DNA from: Kineococcus terrestris
Lineage (GTDB): Bacteria; Actinomycetota; Actinomycetes; Actinomycetales; Kineococcaceae
Length of the DNA: 64,000 nucleotides
Strand: one strand, 5' to 3'
Assembly (NCBI RefSeq): GCF_041020765.1
Contig: NZ_JBEUEJ010000011.1
Part shown: piece after piece, positions 26,705-35,110 of the stretch
Layout of the letters: every line of letters starts with the position of its first letter
Numbering within the stretch: the first letter of the stretch is position 1
Translations under genes and position numbers: made by a program
The notes under the pieces: generated by a model
What the model saw: only the letters and a program-made list of their open reading frames with translations
Database searches by the model: none
Told to the model about the DNA's origin: nothing

Positions 26705-28167
26705 CCGACGAGACCACCCCCGGCGTCGAGGACGACGCGGGCGTCGAGACCGCGCTGCGCGCCGGGCTGGAGGAGTACGACCTCTCCCCGGAGGACGTCG
26801 CGCTGCTGGAGTCCGGCGGCCCCGGCGAGGCCGAGGAGGGCGCCCGCGCCCCCCTGCCGGTGCTGGCCGTCGTCGGCCGGCCCAACGTGGGCAAGTCCAC
26901 GCTGGTCAACCGGATCCTGGGCCGGCGCGAGGCCGTCGTGGAGGACGTGCCGGGCGTGACGCGCGACCGCGTGACCTACCCGGCGTCCTGGGCCGGCCGC
27001 GACTTCACGCTGGTGGACACCGGCGGCTGGGAGCAGAAGGTCGAGGGCATGGCGGCGCAGGTCGCCGAGCAGGCCGAGGTGGCCGTCGAGCTGGCCGACG
27101 CCGTGATGTTCGTCGTGGACGCCACCGTGGGCGCGACCGCCACCGACGAGCAGGTCGTGCGGCTGCTGCGCCGCTCCGGCCGGCCCGTGGTCCTCGTGGC
27201 CAACAAGGTCGACGGCCCGCGCCAGGAGGCCGACGCCACCGAGCTGTGGTCGCTGGGCCTGGGCGAGCCGTACCCGGTCTCGGCGCTGCACGGGCGCGGC
27301 ACCGGCGACGTGCTGGACGCCGCGGTGAAGCTCCTGCCGGCCGTCTCGGCGGTGGGCGGGGCCTCGCCGGTGGGCGGCCCGCGCCGGGTGGCGCTGCTGG
27401 GCCGCCCGAACGTCGGCAAGTCGAGCATGCTCAACAAGCTCGCCGGCTCCGAGCGCGTCGTCGTGCACCCGACGGCGGGCACGACCCGCGACCCCGTCGA
27501 CGAGCTCATCGAGCTGGGCGGGCGCACCTGGCGCTTCGTGGACACCGCGGGCATCCGCCGCCGCGTGCACCTGACGCGCGGGGCGGACTTCTACGCCTCG
27601 CTGCGCACGCAGGCGGCGCTGGAGAAGGCCGAGGTGGCCGTCGTGCTGCTGGACGCCAGCGAGCCGATGAGCGAGCAGGACGTGCGGATCGTCTCCACGG
27701 TCGTGGAGTCCGGGCGCGCCCTGGTCCTGGCCTACAACAAGTGGGACCTCACGGACGAGGAGCGCCGGCACTACCTGGAGCGCGAGATCGAGCGCGAGCT
27801 GGTGCAGACGACGTGGGCGCCGCGCGTGAACGTCTCGGCGATGACGGGCCGGCACCTGGAGCGGCTCGTCCCGGCGCTGGACACGGCGCTGGAGTCGTGG
27901 GACACCCGCGTGCCGACGGGGCGGCTGAACAGCTTCCTCGGCCAGGTCGTGGCCGCCCACCCGCACCCGGTCCGCGGCGGCAAGCAGCCGCGCATCCTGT
28001 TCGGCACGCAGGCCTCCACGCGCCCGCCGCGGTTCGTCGTCTTCGCCACGGGGTTCCTCGAGGCCGGCTACCGCCGGTTCCTCGAGCGCCGCCTGCGCGA
28101 GGAGTTCGGCTTCACCGGCAGCCCCATCGAGCTGAGCGTGCGGGTGCGGGAGAAGCGGCGGCGGTGA
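26701..28167 (+). CDS. der: Ribosome-assembly GTPase Der (EngA)
   Basis: A 488-residue protein with two tandem GTPase domains and a C-terminal KH-like domain, needed for 50S subunit maturation. G1 motifs are GRPNVGKSTLVNRIL (~60) and GRPNVGKSSMLNKLA (~237). The switch segments are PGVTRDRVTY and AGTTRDPVDE, the G3 motifs are DTGGWE and DTAGI, and the G4 motifs are NKVD and NKWD. The acidic first ~55 residues are an extension. GTG start overlaps plsC; tRNA-Pro lies 50 bp beyond the stop. Confidence 0.96.
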   Translation: MTDETTPGVEDDAGVETALRAGLEEYDLSPEDVALLESGGPGEAEEGARAPLPVLAVVGRPNVGKSTLVNRILGRREAVVEDVPGVTRDRVTYPASWAGRDFTLVDTGGWEQKVEGMAAQVAEQAEVAVELADAVMFVVDATVGATATDEQVVRLLRRSGRPVVLVANKVDGPRQEADATELWSLGLGEPYPVSALHGRGTGDVLDAAVKLLPAVSAVGGASPVGGPRRVALLGRPNVGKSSMLNKLAGSERVVVHPTAGTTRDPVDELIELGGRTWRFVDTAGIRRRVHLTRGADFYASLRTQAALEKAEVAVVLLDASEPMSEQDVRIVSTVVESGRALVLAYNKWDLTDEERRHYLEREIERELVQTTWAPRVNVSAMTGRHLERLVPALDTALESWDTRVPTGRLNSFLGQVVAAHPHPVRGGKQPRILFGTQASTRPPRFVVFATGFLEAGYRRFLERRLREEFGFTGSPIELSVRVREKRRR

Positions 28168-28217
28168 GGTAGGGTTCTACCCGGCTCGGCCACCCCGACG
28201 GGGTGCGCGGGAGCCAT

Positions 28218-28291
<74 letters not shown>

Positions 28292-28300
28292 CAGGTTCGC

Positions 28301-28340
28301 GCCGAACGGGCGCCGTCCACGCGGACGGCGCCCGTTCGGC
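28301..28340. terminator. Bidirectional terminator between tRNA-Pro and DUF1232 gene
   Basis: Perfect 18-bp stem GCCGAACGGGCGCCGTCC (28301-28318) with its complement at 28323-28340 and a 4-nt loop. On the plus strand it is followed by GTTCCC. It lies between convergent transcription units, 10 nt past the tRNA and 12 nt from the DUF1232 stop. Confidence 0.85.
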
Positions 28341-28351
28341 GTTCCCGGGGT

Positions 28352-28762
28352 TCAGCGCCCCCGCTGCCCGGCCAGGCGCAGGACGAGGTCCAGCCCCACC
28401 GGCGTGCCAGCCCAGTGCCGGCGCACGGCCTGCGGCCCGGCGGCGCGCACGACGGCGCGCAGCACGAGGGCCACCACGACGGCGTCGTCGGCGTACCCGA
28501 GGACCGGCACGACGTCGGGCACGAGGTCGAACGGCAGCGCCAGGTACCCCAGCAGCAGGACGAGGTACGCGCGCACCCGCCGCGGCAGGGCCCGGTCGGC
28601 GGCCAGCGAGCGCACCAGGCGCAGCAGGTCCGGCAGCAGGCGCAGCGCCTCGCGCAGCGTCGCCTCCGGCGGGCTCAGGCGCCACAGCAGCAGCAGCGCC
28701 AGCGCGTACACGAGCAGCAGCCCGGCCAGCGCGCCCAGCAGCGCCTGCACCCACCCGCTCAC
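28352..28762 (-). CDS. DUF1232 (YkvA-like) membrane protein
   Basis: A 136-residue protein. An N-terminal hydrophobic helix (LLGALAGLLLVYALALLLLW) is followed by a cytoplasmic helical hairpin with the DUF1232 core: RAYLVLLLGYLALPFDLVPDVVPVLGYADDAVVVALVLRAVV. The LPFDLVPD-x-GYADD segment is diagnostic. Function of the family is not firmly established. GTG start at 28762 overlaps the end of the LysR-type regulator in a GTGA, so it is probably co-transcribed with it. Confidence 0.85.
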   Translation of the reverse strand: MSGWVQALLGALAGLLLVYALALLLLWRLSPPEATLREALRLLPDLLRLVRSLAADRALPRRVRAYLVLLLGYLALPFDLVPDVVPVLGYADDAVVVALVLRAVVRAAGPQAVRRHWAGTPVGLDLVLRLAGQRGR

Positions 28763-29718
28763 GCCGGCCCCGGCGGCACGAGGTGGCGGCGCGCGGCGTC
28801 CGTCACGGCGCGCGTCACCGCGTCCAGCGCGGGCGAGCGCAGCTTCCACTGCTGCCAGTGCAGCGCGACGTCCACCGCCCCGGCCGGGTCCAGGACGACC
28901 AGCCCCGAGCGCTCGTCCGGGCCGCCGGCGCCGACCTGCAGGTCCGGCAGCATCCCCCAGCCCATGCCGAGGTGGACCGCGGCGAGGAAGTCCGCCGAGG
29001 CGGGCACGTGGTGCGCGGGCGGAGCCGCGCCCGGACCGGCGACCCGGCGCAGCCAGCGGTGCTGCAGGTCGTCGGCGCGGTCGAAGACGACGACGGGCGC
29101 GCGGGGCAGGGCGGCGGCCAGGGCGGCCGGGTCGGCGGTGCCGGTGAGCGCGCCGGGCAGCCAGCGGCGCGCGAACGCCACCGAGGCCACCGGCCGGTAG
29201 CGGGCGGCGCCCAGCGCCGTCACCGAGCACCCGGCCACGGCCTCCGGCTCGGTGGTGACGGCGGCGACGACGGTGCCCGCGCGCAGCAGGTCCGCCGTGC
29301 GGCCCTCGTCGTCGCGGTGCAGGTCCAGGGCCACCGAGCCCGCCAGCGGGGCCAGGGCCGGCAGCACCCAGGTGGCCAGGGAGTCGGCGTTGACCGCGAC
29401 CGGCAGGACGGGCACCGCGGGCCCGCCGCCGGCCCCGCCCAGCTCGGCCAGCGCGTCGCCGGCCAGCAGCTCCACCTGCCGGGCCAGGCGCAGCAGCACC
29501 TGCCCGGAGGCCGTAGCGCGCACCGGCCGGCTGCGCACCAGCAGGACCCGGCCCGTGGCGACCTCGAGGGCGCGCAGCCGCTGGCTGACGGCCGAGGGCG
29601 TCACGTGCAGGACGCGGGCCGCGGCCTCCAGGCTGCCCTCGTCCACCGCGGCGCGCAGCGCCCGCAGCTGGCCGAGGTCCAGGTCCCAGCCCCGTGCCGG
29701 CAGCGCTGCGGGATCCAC
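28759..29718 (-). CDS. lysG: LysR-type regulator, ArgP/LysG family
   Basis: A 319-residue transcription factor. The N-terminal winged helix-turn-helix is LDLGQLRALRAAVDEGSLEAAARVLHVTPSAVSQRLRALE, followed by a coiled linker and a periplasmic-binding-like effector domain. It is divergent from lysE across a 70-bp gap, the arrangement of C. glutamicum lysG-lysE. There LysG activates lysE when Lys, Arg or His accumulate; the same role is inferred here. Its GTG start has TAGCGT 7 nt upstream, predicting a leaderless mRNA. Confidence 0.88.
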   Translation of the reverse strand: MDPAALPARGWDLDLGQLRALRAAVDEGSLEAAARVLHVTPSAVSQRLRALEVATGRVLLVRSRPVRATASGQVLLRLARQVELLAGDALAELGGAGGGPAVPVLPVAVNADSLATWVLPALAPLAGSVALDLHRDDEGRTADLLRAGTVVAAVTTEPEAVAGCSVTALGAARYRPVASVAFARRWLPGALTGTADPAALAAALPRAPVVVFDRADDLQHRWLRRVAGPGAAPPAHHVPASADFLAAVHLGMGWGMLPDLQVGAGGPDERSGLVVLDPAGAVDVALHWQQWKLRSPALDAVTRAVTDAARRHLVPPGPA

Positions 29719-29788
29719 GGAAGCGACGCTAACGCAGCTGCAGGGACGTGAGCTGCGCTTCGGCGGTGGTCGTCCCTACCGTCGTCGC
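29719..29788. promoter_or_regulatory. Divergent lysG-lysE promoter region
   Basis: The 70-bp gap holds two back-to-back -10 boxes: TAGCGT on the minus strand (29726-29731, 7 nt from the lysG start) and TACCGT on the plus strand (29777-29782, 6 nt from the lysE start). The regulator site must lie in or beside the ~45 bp between them; CGCAGCTGCAGGGACGTGAG there contains short inverted elements (GCAGCTGC), which are a candidate. Confidence 0.6.
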
Positions 29789-30406
29789 GTGCACCCCGCC
29801 CTCGTCGCCGCCGCCTCCGGCCTCGGCCTCGGCCTGTCCCTCATCGTCGCCATCGGCGCGCAGAACGCCTTCGTGCTGCGCCAGGGGCTGCGGACGCAGC
29901 ACGTCGGGCTGGTCGTGGCGGTGTGCGCGCTCTCGGACGTCGTCCTCATCGCCGCCGGCACGGCCGGCGCCGGGGCGCTCGTGGGCGCCCACCCGCGACT
30001 GCTGGACGCGGTGCGGCTGGCCGGGGCCGCCTTCCTCGCCGCCTACGCGCTCCTGGCCGCCCGCCGGGCGCTGCGCCCGGGCGCGCTGGAGGCGGCGGGC
30101 ACCGCACCGCCCGCGTCGGCGGCCGCCACCGCGGGCACCGCGCTGGCCCTGACCTGGCTGAACCCGCACGTCTACCTGGACACCGTCGTCCTCCTCGGCT
30201 CGATCGCGCAGTCCCACGCGGGCCGGCAGTGGTGGTTCGCCGCCGGGGCGGCGCTGGCCAGCGCGCTGTGGTTCACCGCCCTCGGGCACGGCGCCGCGCG
30301 GCTGCGCCCGCTGTTCGCCCGGCCCGCCGCCTGGCGGGTCCTGGACGCCGGCATCGCCGTCGTCATGGCGGTGCTCGCGCTGTCCCTGCTGCGCGCGGCC
30401 CTCTGA
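29789..30406 (+). CDS. lysE: LysE-family basic amino acid exporter
   Basis: A 205-residue inner-membrane exporter with about six transmembrane helices. Family motifs are GLGLSLIVAIGAQNAFVLRQGL in helix 1 and ALTWLNPHVYLDTVVLLGS near residue 127. Expected cargo is Lys and Arg, by homology to C. glutamicum LysE. Length is slightly below the reference (~230) because of a shorter central loop. Start GTG 29789 is set by the TACCGT box 6 nt upstream and by the first helix. Divergent to its likely activator lysG. Confidence 0.9.
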   Translation: MHPALVAAASGLGLGLSLIVAIGAQNAFVLRQGLRTQHVGLVVAVCALSDVVLIAAGTAGAGALVGAHPRLLDAVRLAGAAFLAAYALLAARRALRPGALEAAGTAPPASAAATAGTALALTWLNPHVYLDTVVLLGSIAQSHAGRQWWFAAGAALASALWFTALGHGAARLRPLFARPAAWRVLDAGIAVVMAVLALSLLRAAL

Positions 30407-30474
30407 CGCCCGCCCGGAGCCTCCAGCCGGCCGCCCGGCGTGCCGAGGACCCCGGGGAGGAGGAGGGGGCCGGC

Positions 30475-32130
30475 GTGGGACTGGTGCTGGGCGCTGCCTT
30501 CGTGCTGTCCGCCCTCGTCTGCGCCCGCACGGGCGTGGTCGCGTGGCGGCGGCGCTCCTCGACCCCGGCGGCCACCGTCCTCGCGGCGACGATGCTCGCC
30601 CTCGTCCACTGGTCCGGCTGCGCCGCGCTCGTGCAGCTGTCGGGCGACCCGGCCGTGCAGCGCCTGGCCGTCCACGGCTCGCTGCTCGGCGTGTGGGGGG
30701 CCGTCACGGGCCTGTTCCTGGTGTGCCGGACCGTCGTGGACCCGCACCACCGGCCGCGGCCGCTCGTGCGGGCGGTCCTGCTCGGCGTCCCGCTCGCGCT
30801 GCTGGCCTCGATGGCCGCGACCGCCATCGTCGGCGGCGGCGACGCGTGGTTCACGGCGCTGGGACCGCGCGAGGGCCGCTTCGTCGCCGAGTTCGGCGCG
30901 CTGTTCTGGGTCCACACCGCCTACTGCTACGGCCTGATGTCCGTCGCGCTCGCGGGGCTCGTGCGCTCGTGGGCGCGGGCCTCGCCGGTGTTCCGCCCGC
31001 AGCTGGGCACCCTGCTGCTGGGCGCCGTGCCGCCCGTGGTCGGCAACCTCCTCGTCCTCGCCGCCCCCGACCTCGTCGGCCGGCAGGACCTGACCCCGCT
31101 GTTCTTCGCGGTCACCGGGCTCATCGACGCCCGCGCCGTCCTGCGCCAGGGGCTGCTGCGCGTGGTGCCCGTGGCCCGCGACGTGGTCGTGGACACCATC
31201 GCCGACGCGGTCCTCGTGGTCGACGCCCGCGGCCGCGTCGTGGACGCCAACCCCGCCGCGCACGAGCTGGCCCGGCGCGTGCGGCCGGACCTGGACGCCG
31301 ACCTCGTGGGCCTGGCCGCCGACCGGGTCCTCGGCCCCGAGCAGCTGGGCGACCTGCCCGGCGGCTCCTCGCGGCGCACCGTCGAGGCCCTGCCCGGCGT
31401 GCACCTGGACGTGCGCACGACGCTCGTCTCGGACCGGCGCGGGCGCTCGCTGGGCCGGGTCGTCGTGGTGCGCGACGTCAGCGAGGCCGTGGGCACCACG
31501 ACCCGGCTGCGCGCGCAGCTCGCCGAGATCGACCGGCTGCGCGCGCAGCTGGCCGAGGAGTCGGTGCGCGACCCCCTCACCGGCCTGCACAACCGCCGCT
31601 TCCTCGACGGCGCGCTGGCCGCCGCCCTGCGCGAGGCGCGGGACACCGGGCGCCCGGTGGCCCTGCTCGTCGTCGACGTCGACCACTTCAAGCGCGTCAA
31701 CGACACCCACGGCCACCCGGTCGGCGACGCCGTCCTCGTGGCGGTCGCCGACGCCCTGCGGGCGTCCGCGCGACCCGGCGACGCGCTCGCCCGCTTCGGC
31801 GGGGAGGAGTTCGTGCTCGTCCTGCCCGCGACACCCGAGCGCGCCGCGCGCGAGCGCGCCGAGGACCTGCGCCGCCGCTGCGCCGCCCTCGCGGTCCCGG
31901 CCGGCCCCACCGCCGGCCCCACCGCCGGCCCCACCGCCGGCCCCACCGCCGGACCCGGACGGGCGGTGCGCCCCACGGTGTCCGTGGGCGTCGCCGTCCA
32001 CGACGGCCCGACCGGCGGGCCGGGCGCGGCCGGCGCGCTGCTGGCGGCGGCGGACCGGGCGCTGTACGAGGCCAAGGCCGCCGGCCGCGACCGCGTCCGC
32101 GTCGCGGAGGCCGTCGCGCCGGCGCCGTGA
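30475..32130 (+). CDS. Membrane-bound PAS-GGDEF diguanylate cyclase
   Basis: A 551-residue sensor. The first ~220 residues hold about seven hydrophobic helices resembling the 7TM sensor region of some histidine kinases. A PAS-like domain follows (VDTIADAVLVVDARGRVVDANPAAHELAR, near 240), then a coiled coil with LRAQLAEIDRLRAQLAEE and a GGDEF domain. The catalytic motif is GGEEF near residue 442, preceded five residues earlier by RPGD, the product-inhibition I-site. The enzyme should therefore make c-di-GMP and be feedback-inhibited. A PTAG tandem repeat is inserted late in the GGDEF fold. The GTG start follows a GGAGGAGG site. Confidence 0.88.
   Translation: MGLVLGAAFVLSALVCARTGVVAWRRRSSTPAATVLAATMLALVHWSGCAALVQLSGDPAVQRLAVHGSLLGVWGAVTGLFLVCRTVVDPHHRPRPLVRAVLLGVPLALLASMAATAIVGGGDAWFTALGPREGRFVAEFGALFWVHTAYCYGLMSVALAGLVRSWARASPVFRPQLGTLLLGAVPPVVGNLLVLAAPDLVGRQDLTPLFFAVTGLIDARAVLRQGLLRVVPVARDVVVDTIADAVLVVDARGRVVDANPAAHELARRVRPDLDADLVGLAADRVLGPEQLGDLPGGSSRRTVEALPGVHLDVRTTLVSDRRGRSLGRVVVVRDVSEAVGTTTRLRAQLAEIDRLRAQLAEESVRDPLTGLHNRRFLDGALAAALREARDTGRPVALLVVDVDHFKRVNDTHGHPVGDAVLVAVADALRASARPGDALARFGGEEFVLVLPATPERAARERAEDLRRRCAALAVPAGPTAGPTAGPTAGPTAGPGRAVRPTVSVGVAVHDGPTGGPGAAGALLAAADRALYEAKAAGRDRVRVAEAVAPAP
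31901..31948 (+). repeat. 12-bp tandem repeat inside the GGDEF domain
   Basis: Four perfect copies of CCGGCCCCACCG, in frame, encoding Ala-Gly-Pro-Thr units between the GGEEF helix region and the strand RPTVSVGVAV. A fifth partial copy follows. Confidence 0.85.
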
Positions 32131-32176
32131 CGGGCGGACCCGCCGGGCGCCGCCGGGTGCTCCGGACCCCCCTGGG

Positions 32177-32182
32177 TAGGGT
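32177..32182 (+). promoter_or_regulatory. Putative -10 box of the ABC-transporter operon
   Basis: TAGGGT is followed by 6 nt and the GTG at 32189, a leaderless arrangement. It would drive the four-gene ABC transporter-monooxygenase unit. Confidence 0.55.
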
Positions 32183-32188
32183 CGCAGC

Positions 32189-33106
32189 GTGCCGGAGGAC
32201 GGGTCGCAGCAGCGGGCGGGAGCGCCCGGCCCGCCGGACGGCGGCGGGCTGCGCGTCGCCGACGCCTGCAAGACGTACGGTTCCGGGCCGGGCGCGACGA
32301 CGGCCCTGAGCCACGTCGACCTCGACGTGCCCCGCGGCCGGTTCGTCAGCGTCATCGGGCCCAGCGGCTGCGGCAAGTCCACCCTGCTGCGGCTGGTGGC
32401 CGGGCTGGAGCAGCCGGACGCGGGGACGGTGTCGGTGTGCGGCGAGCCGCCGGTGCGCGCCGCCGAGCGCAAGATGGTCGGCTTCGTCCCGCAGGTGCCG
32501 GCGCTGCTGCCGTGGCTGGACGTGCTGGGCAACGTGCGCGTGCTGGAGCGGGTCAACCGCCGCGCCCCGCGGCGCGCCGGCCGGGGCGGGGCGCCGGTGG
32601 ACCCGGTGGCCCTGCTGGAGCGCCTGGGGCTGGGCGGGCTGCTGCACCGGCGCCCCCACGAGCTGTCCGGCGGTCAGCGCCAGCGCGCCGCCATCGCGCG
32701 GGCGTTCGCGCTGCGCCCCGACGTGCTGCTCATGGACGAGCCGTTCTCCGCCCTGGACGAGTTCACGCGCGAGGCGGTCCAGCTGCAGCTGCTGGACGTG
32801 TGGCAGGAGCACCGCACCACGGTGCTGTTCGTCACCCACTCCGTCAGCGAGGCGGTCCTGCTCTCGGACACGGTCGTCGTCATGGCCCGCCCGGGCCGGG
32901 TCGAGGCCGTGCTGGACGTGGAGCTGTCCCGCCCCCGCCACCACGACCAGCTCGACTCGGCGGCCATGCACGAGATGGAGCACCGGGTCCGCGTGGCGCT
33001 GGGGTCCGCCTGGACCCAGGACGCGGCGCGGGACGAGACCCGGGGCGCGACCCGGAGCGCCACCCGGGACGTGCGGGGCGCACCGCCGGCGGGTGCCGCC
33101 CGGTGA
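32189..33106 (+). CDS. ABC transporter ATP-binding protein (TauB/SsuB/ThiZ type)
   Basis: A 305-residue ATPase for an importer of the nitrate/sulfonate/taurine/pyrimidine class. Walker A is VIGPSGCGKSTLLRLVAG near 54, the Q-loop lies in VGFVPQVPALLPW, the signature is ELSGGQRQRAAIARAFAL near 160, Walker B is VLLMDEPFSALDEF, and the H-loop is VTHSVSEAVLLSD. About 35 Arg/Thr-rich residues at the C-terminus (DETRGATRSATRD) come from a short repeat and lie outside the domain. Overlaps the permease gene by 4 nt. Confidence 0.9.
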   Translation: MPEDGSQQRAGAPGPPDGGGLRVADACKTYGSGPGATTALSHVDLDVPRGRFVSVIGPSGCGKSTLLRLVAGLEQPDAGTVSVCGEPPVRAAERKMVGFVPQVPALLPWLDVLGNVRVLERVNRRAPRRAGRGGAPVDPVALLERLGLGGLLHRRPHELSGGQRQRAAIARAFALRPDVLLMDEPFSALDEFTREAVQLQLLDVWQEHRTTVLFVTHSVSEAVLLSDTVVVMARPGRVEAVLDVELSRPRHHDQLDSAAMHEMEHRVRVALGSAWTQDAARDETRGATRSATRDVRGAPPAGAAR

Positions 33107-33870
33107 GGTCCGCCCTGCACCCGCGCACGTGGGTGCCCACCGTCGTCGCGCTGCTCGCGGCCGGGACCGTCTGGACGCTCGTGGCGCGCGACAACCCCTA
33201 CGTGCTGCCGCGGCTGTCCGCGGTGGGGGCCGAGCTGGCCGGCGACCCCGGCTTCTACGCCGCCAACGCGGCCACCACCCTCGGCGAGGCGCTGCTGGGC
33301 CTGCTGGTGGGCGCCGTCGCCGCGTTCTGCCTGGGGGTGGCGGTCTCGGAGTCCGCGGTGCTGCGCCGCGCCGTCATGCCGCTGGCCGTCGTGCTCAACG
33401 TGACCCCCGTCGTGGCGGTCGTGCCGGCGCTCATCGTCGCGTTCGGGTTCGGGATGACGCCGAAGGTCGTCGTCACCGCGCTCATCGTGTTCTTCCCCGT
33501 CCTGATGAACACCACGACCGGGCTGCGCTCGGTGCCGCGGCCGGTGCTGCAGGTCTTCGGCACGGTCGCCGCCAGCCGGCTGGACGTGCTGCTGCGGGTG
33601 CGGGTGCCGTACGCGCTGCCGTACCTGTTCTCGGCGCTGCGGGTCGCCTTCCCGCTGTCGCTGGTCGGCGCGGTCGTCGCCGAGCTGCTGGCCGCCGGCG
33701 CGACCCGCGGGCTGGGCACCGTCATCAGCGTGGCGTCCTCGAACTCCCAGCTGGGCACGGTGTGGGCGGCGATCGCGTGCCTGGCCCTGCTGGGGGCGCT
33801 GCTCCTGCTCCTCGTGAGCACCGTCGAGCGGCGCGTGCTGGGATGGCACGAGTCGCAGCGCCCGACCTGA
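33103..33870 (+). CDS. ABC transporter permease (SsuC/TauC/ThiX type)
   Basis: A 255-residue permease with six predicted helices. The EAA loop that contacts the ATPase is FGTVAASRLDVLLRVRVPYALPYLFSALRVAFPLS near residue 165. PLAVVLNVTPVVAVVPALIVAFGFGMTPKVVVTALIVFFPVLMNTTTGLRSV is typical of the sulfonate/nitrate/pyrimidine-precursor group. Its stop begins a run of 12-bp repeats. The substrate is discussed under the neighbouring monooxygenase. Confidence 0.9.
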   Translation: MRSALHPRTWVPTVVALLAAGTVWTLVARDNPYVLPRLSAVGAELAGDPGFYAANAATTLGEALLGLLVGAVAAFCLGVAVSESAVLRRAVMPLAVVLNVTPVVAVVPALIVAFGFGMTPKVVVTALIVFFPVLMNTTTGLRSVPRPVLQVFGTVAASRLDVLLRVRVPYALPYLFSALRVAFPLSLVGAVVAELLAAGATRGLGTVISVASSNSQLGTVWAAIACLALLGALLLLLVSTVERRVLGWHESQRPT

Positions 33871-33952
33871 CGCCCGACCCGACGCCCGACCCGACGCCCG
33901 ACCCGACGCCCGACCCGACGCCCGACCCGACGCCCGACCCGACGCCCGACCC
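33869..33952 (+). repeat. Seven-copy 12-bp tandem repeat after the permease gene
   Basis: Seven perfect copies of GACGCCCGACCC, starting within the permease stop codon and filling most of the 106-bp gap before the substrate-binding protein gene. Nothing else is visible in the gap except GAGGAG, the ribosome-binding site of the next gene, at 33965-33970. Confidence 0.9.
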
Positions 33953-33976
33953 CGCAGCACCCACCGAGGAGCAGCC

Positions 33977-35110
33977 GTGCCGCCCACCCCCCGCCCCGCG
34001 CCCGCCCGCCGCCGGGGCGCCGTCCTCGCCGGCGCCCTGAGCGCGGTCCTGCTGCTCGCGGCCTGCGGCGGTGGCGACGGCGGCGCGGGGGACGGCGGGG
34101 CGCCCCCGGCGGAGCGCGCCGCCGAGGGCTCGGCGGTCGGTGAGGAGCGCTGCGCCGCCAACCGGGAGGCCGGGACGGTCACCTACGTCACCGGGTACCA
34201 GTTCCAGGCCTCGGCGAGCATCCTCGACCCCGTCGCCGCGGAGGCGCTGGGGTACTTCGACGCCGTGTGCCTGGACGTGCAGCTGCAGCCGGGCACGGGG
34301 GAGACCGCGCAGAACGCGCAGCTGGTCGCCGCCGGCACGGCCCAGGTCAGCTCCATCGCGGGCAACGCCGACGTCCTCGTCAACGTCGCCAACGGCGTGG
34401 ACGTCACGGCCGTGGCCACGTTCGGGCACGTGCCGGTCGCCACCCTCATGACGGGCCCGGAGATCACCTCGCTCGCTCAGCTGGAGGGCACGACGCTGGG
34501 CCACAAGGGCGCCCTGCCGGTGACGATCGAGGCGATGCTGCGCGCCGACGGCGTGGACGTGGACCGCGTCACCCAGGTCGTCGTCGGCTACGACCCGACC
34601 GTCCTGGTGCGCGGGCAGGTGCAGTCGCTGACCGGGTACAAGTCCAACGAGCCGCTGACCCTCGCCGAGCTGGGCGAGGAGGTCGTGCAGTGGGACCCGG
34701 AGGACTACGGCGTCCCGGGCTCGATCGCCACGACGATCGTGAACCCGGCGTTCCTGGCCGAGCACCGCACGGCCGTGGAGGACTTCCTGCGCGCCCAGCT
34801 GCGCGCGTACTCGTACTGCGAGGAGAACGCCGCCGAGTGCGTCGGCTACGCGGCCGAGCGCGCGCAGGCCGGCTACGACGAGGAGCACAACGCCGCGGTG
34901 TGGGAGGTCGAGAGCGGGCTGGTCGACTCCTCGCTGCCCGCCGGGCAGCCGCTGGGCACGCTGGACGAGGAGCTGATGAGCACCGAGGCGCGCTTCCTCG
35001 TCGAGAGGGGGCAGATCCCCGCGGCGCCGGACCCGGCCACGTTCACCGACCCCGCCGTCGTGCCGGCGCTCTACGACGACGCGGGGCAGCTCGTCTGGCC
35101 GGTGCCGTGA
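33977..35110 (+). CDS. ABC transporter substrate-binding lipoprotein
   Basis: A 377-residue secreted lipoprotein. The Arg-rich n-region and hydrophobic core end in the lipobox LLAAC near residue 30, followed by a Gly/Asp linker. The mature domain resembles NMT1/THI5-like and SsuA/TauA binding proteins: VTYVTGYQFQASASILDPVAAEALGYFDAVCLDVQLQPG. Four Cys residues occur in the mature part. GTG start has GAGGAG 6-7 nt upstream. Ligand probably a pyrimidine or other small heteroaromatic compound, judged only from the RutA-like enzyme encoded next. Confidence 0.87.
   Translation: MPPTPRPAPARRRGAVLAGALSAVLLLAACGGGDGGAGDGGAPPAERAAEGSAVGEERCAANREAGTVTYVTGYQFQASASILDPVAAEALGYFDAVCLDVQLQPGTGETAQNAQLVAAGTAQVSSIAGNADVLVNVANGVDVTAVATFGHVPVATLMTGPEITSLAQLEGTTLGHKGALPVTIEAMLRADGVDVDRVTQVVVGYDPTVLVRGQVQSLTGYKSNEPLTLAELGEEVVQWDPEDYGVPGSIATTIVNPAFLAEHRTAVEDFLRAQLRAYSYCEENAAECVGYAAERAQAGYDEEHNAAVWEVESGLVDSSLPAGQPLGTLDEELMSTEARFLVERGQIPAAPDPATFTDPAVVPALYDDAGQLVWPVP

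Noticed and set aside
33869..33952. Repeat array considered as a CRISPR.
   Set aside because: The 12-bp units are directly adjacent with no spacers and no cas genes nearby; it is a simple tandem repeat.
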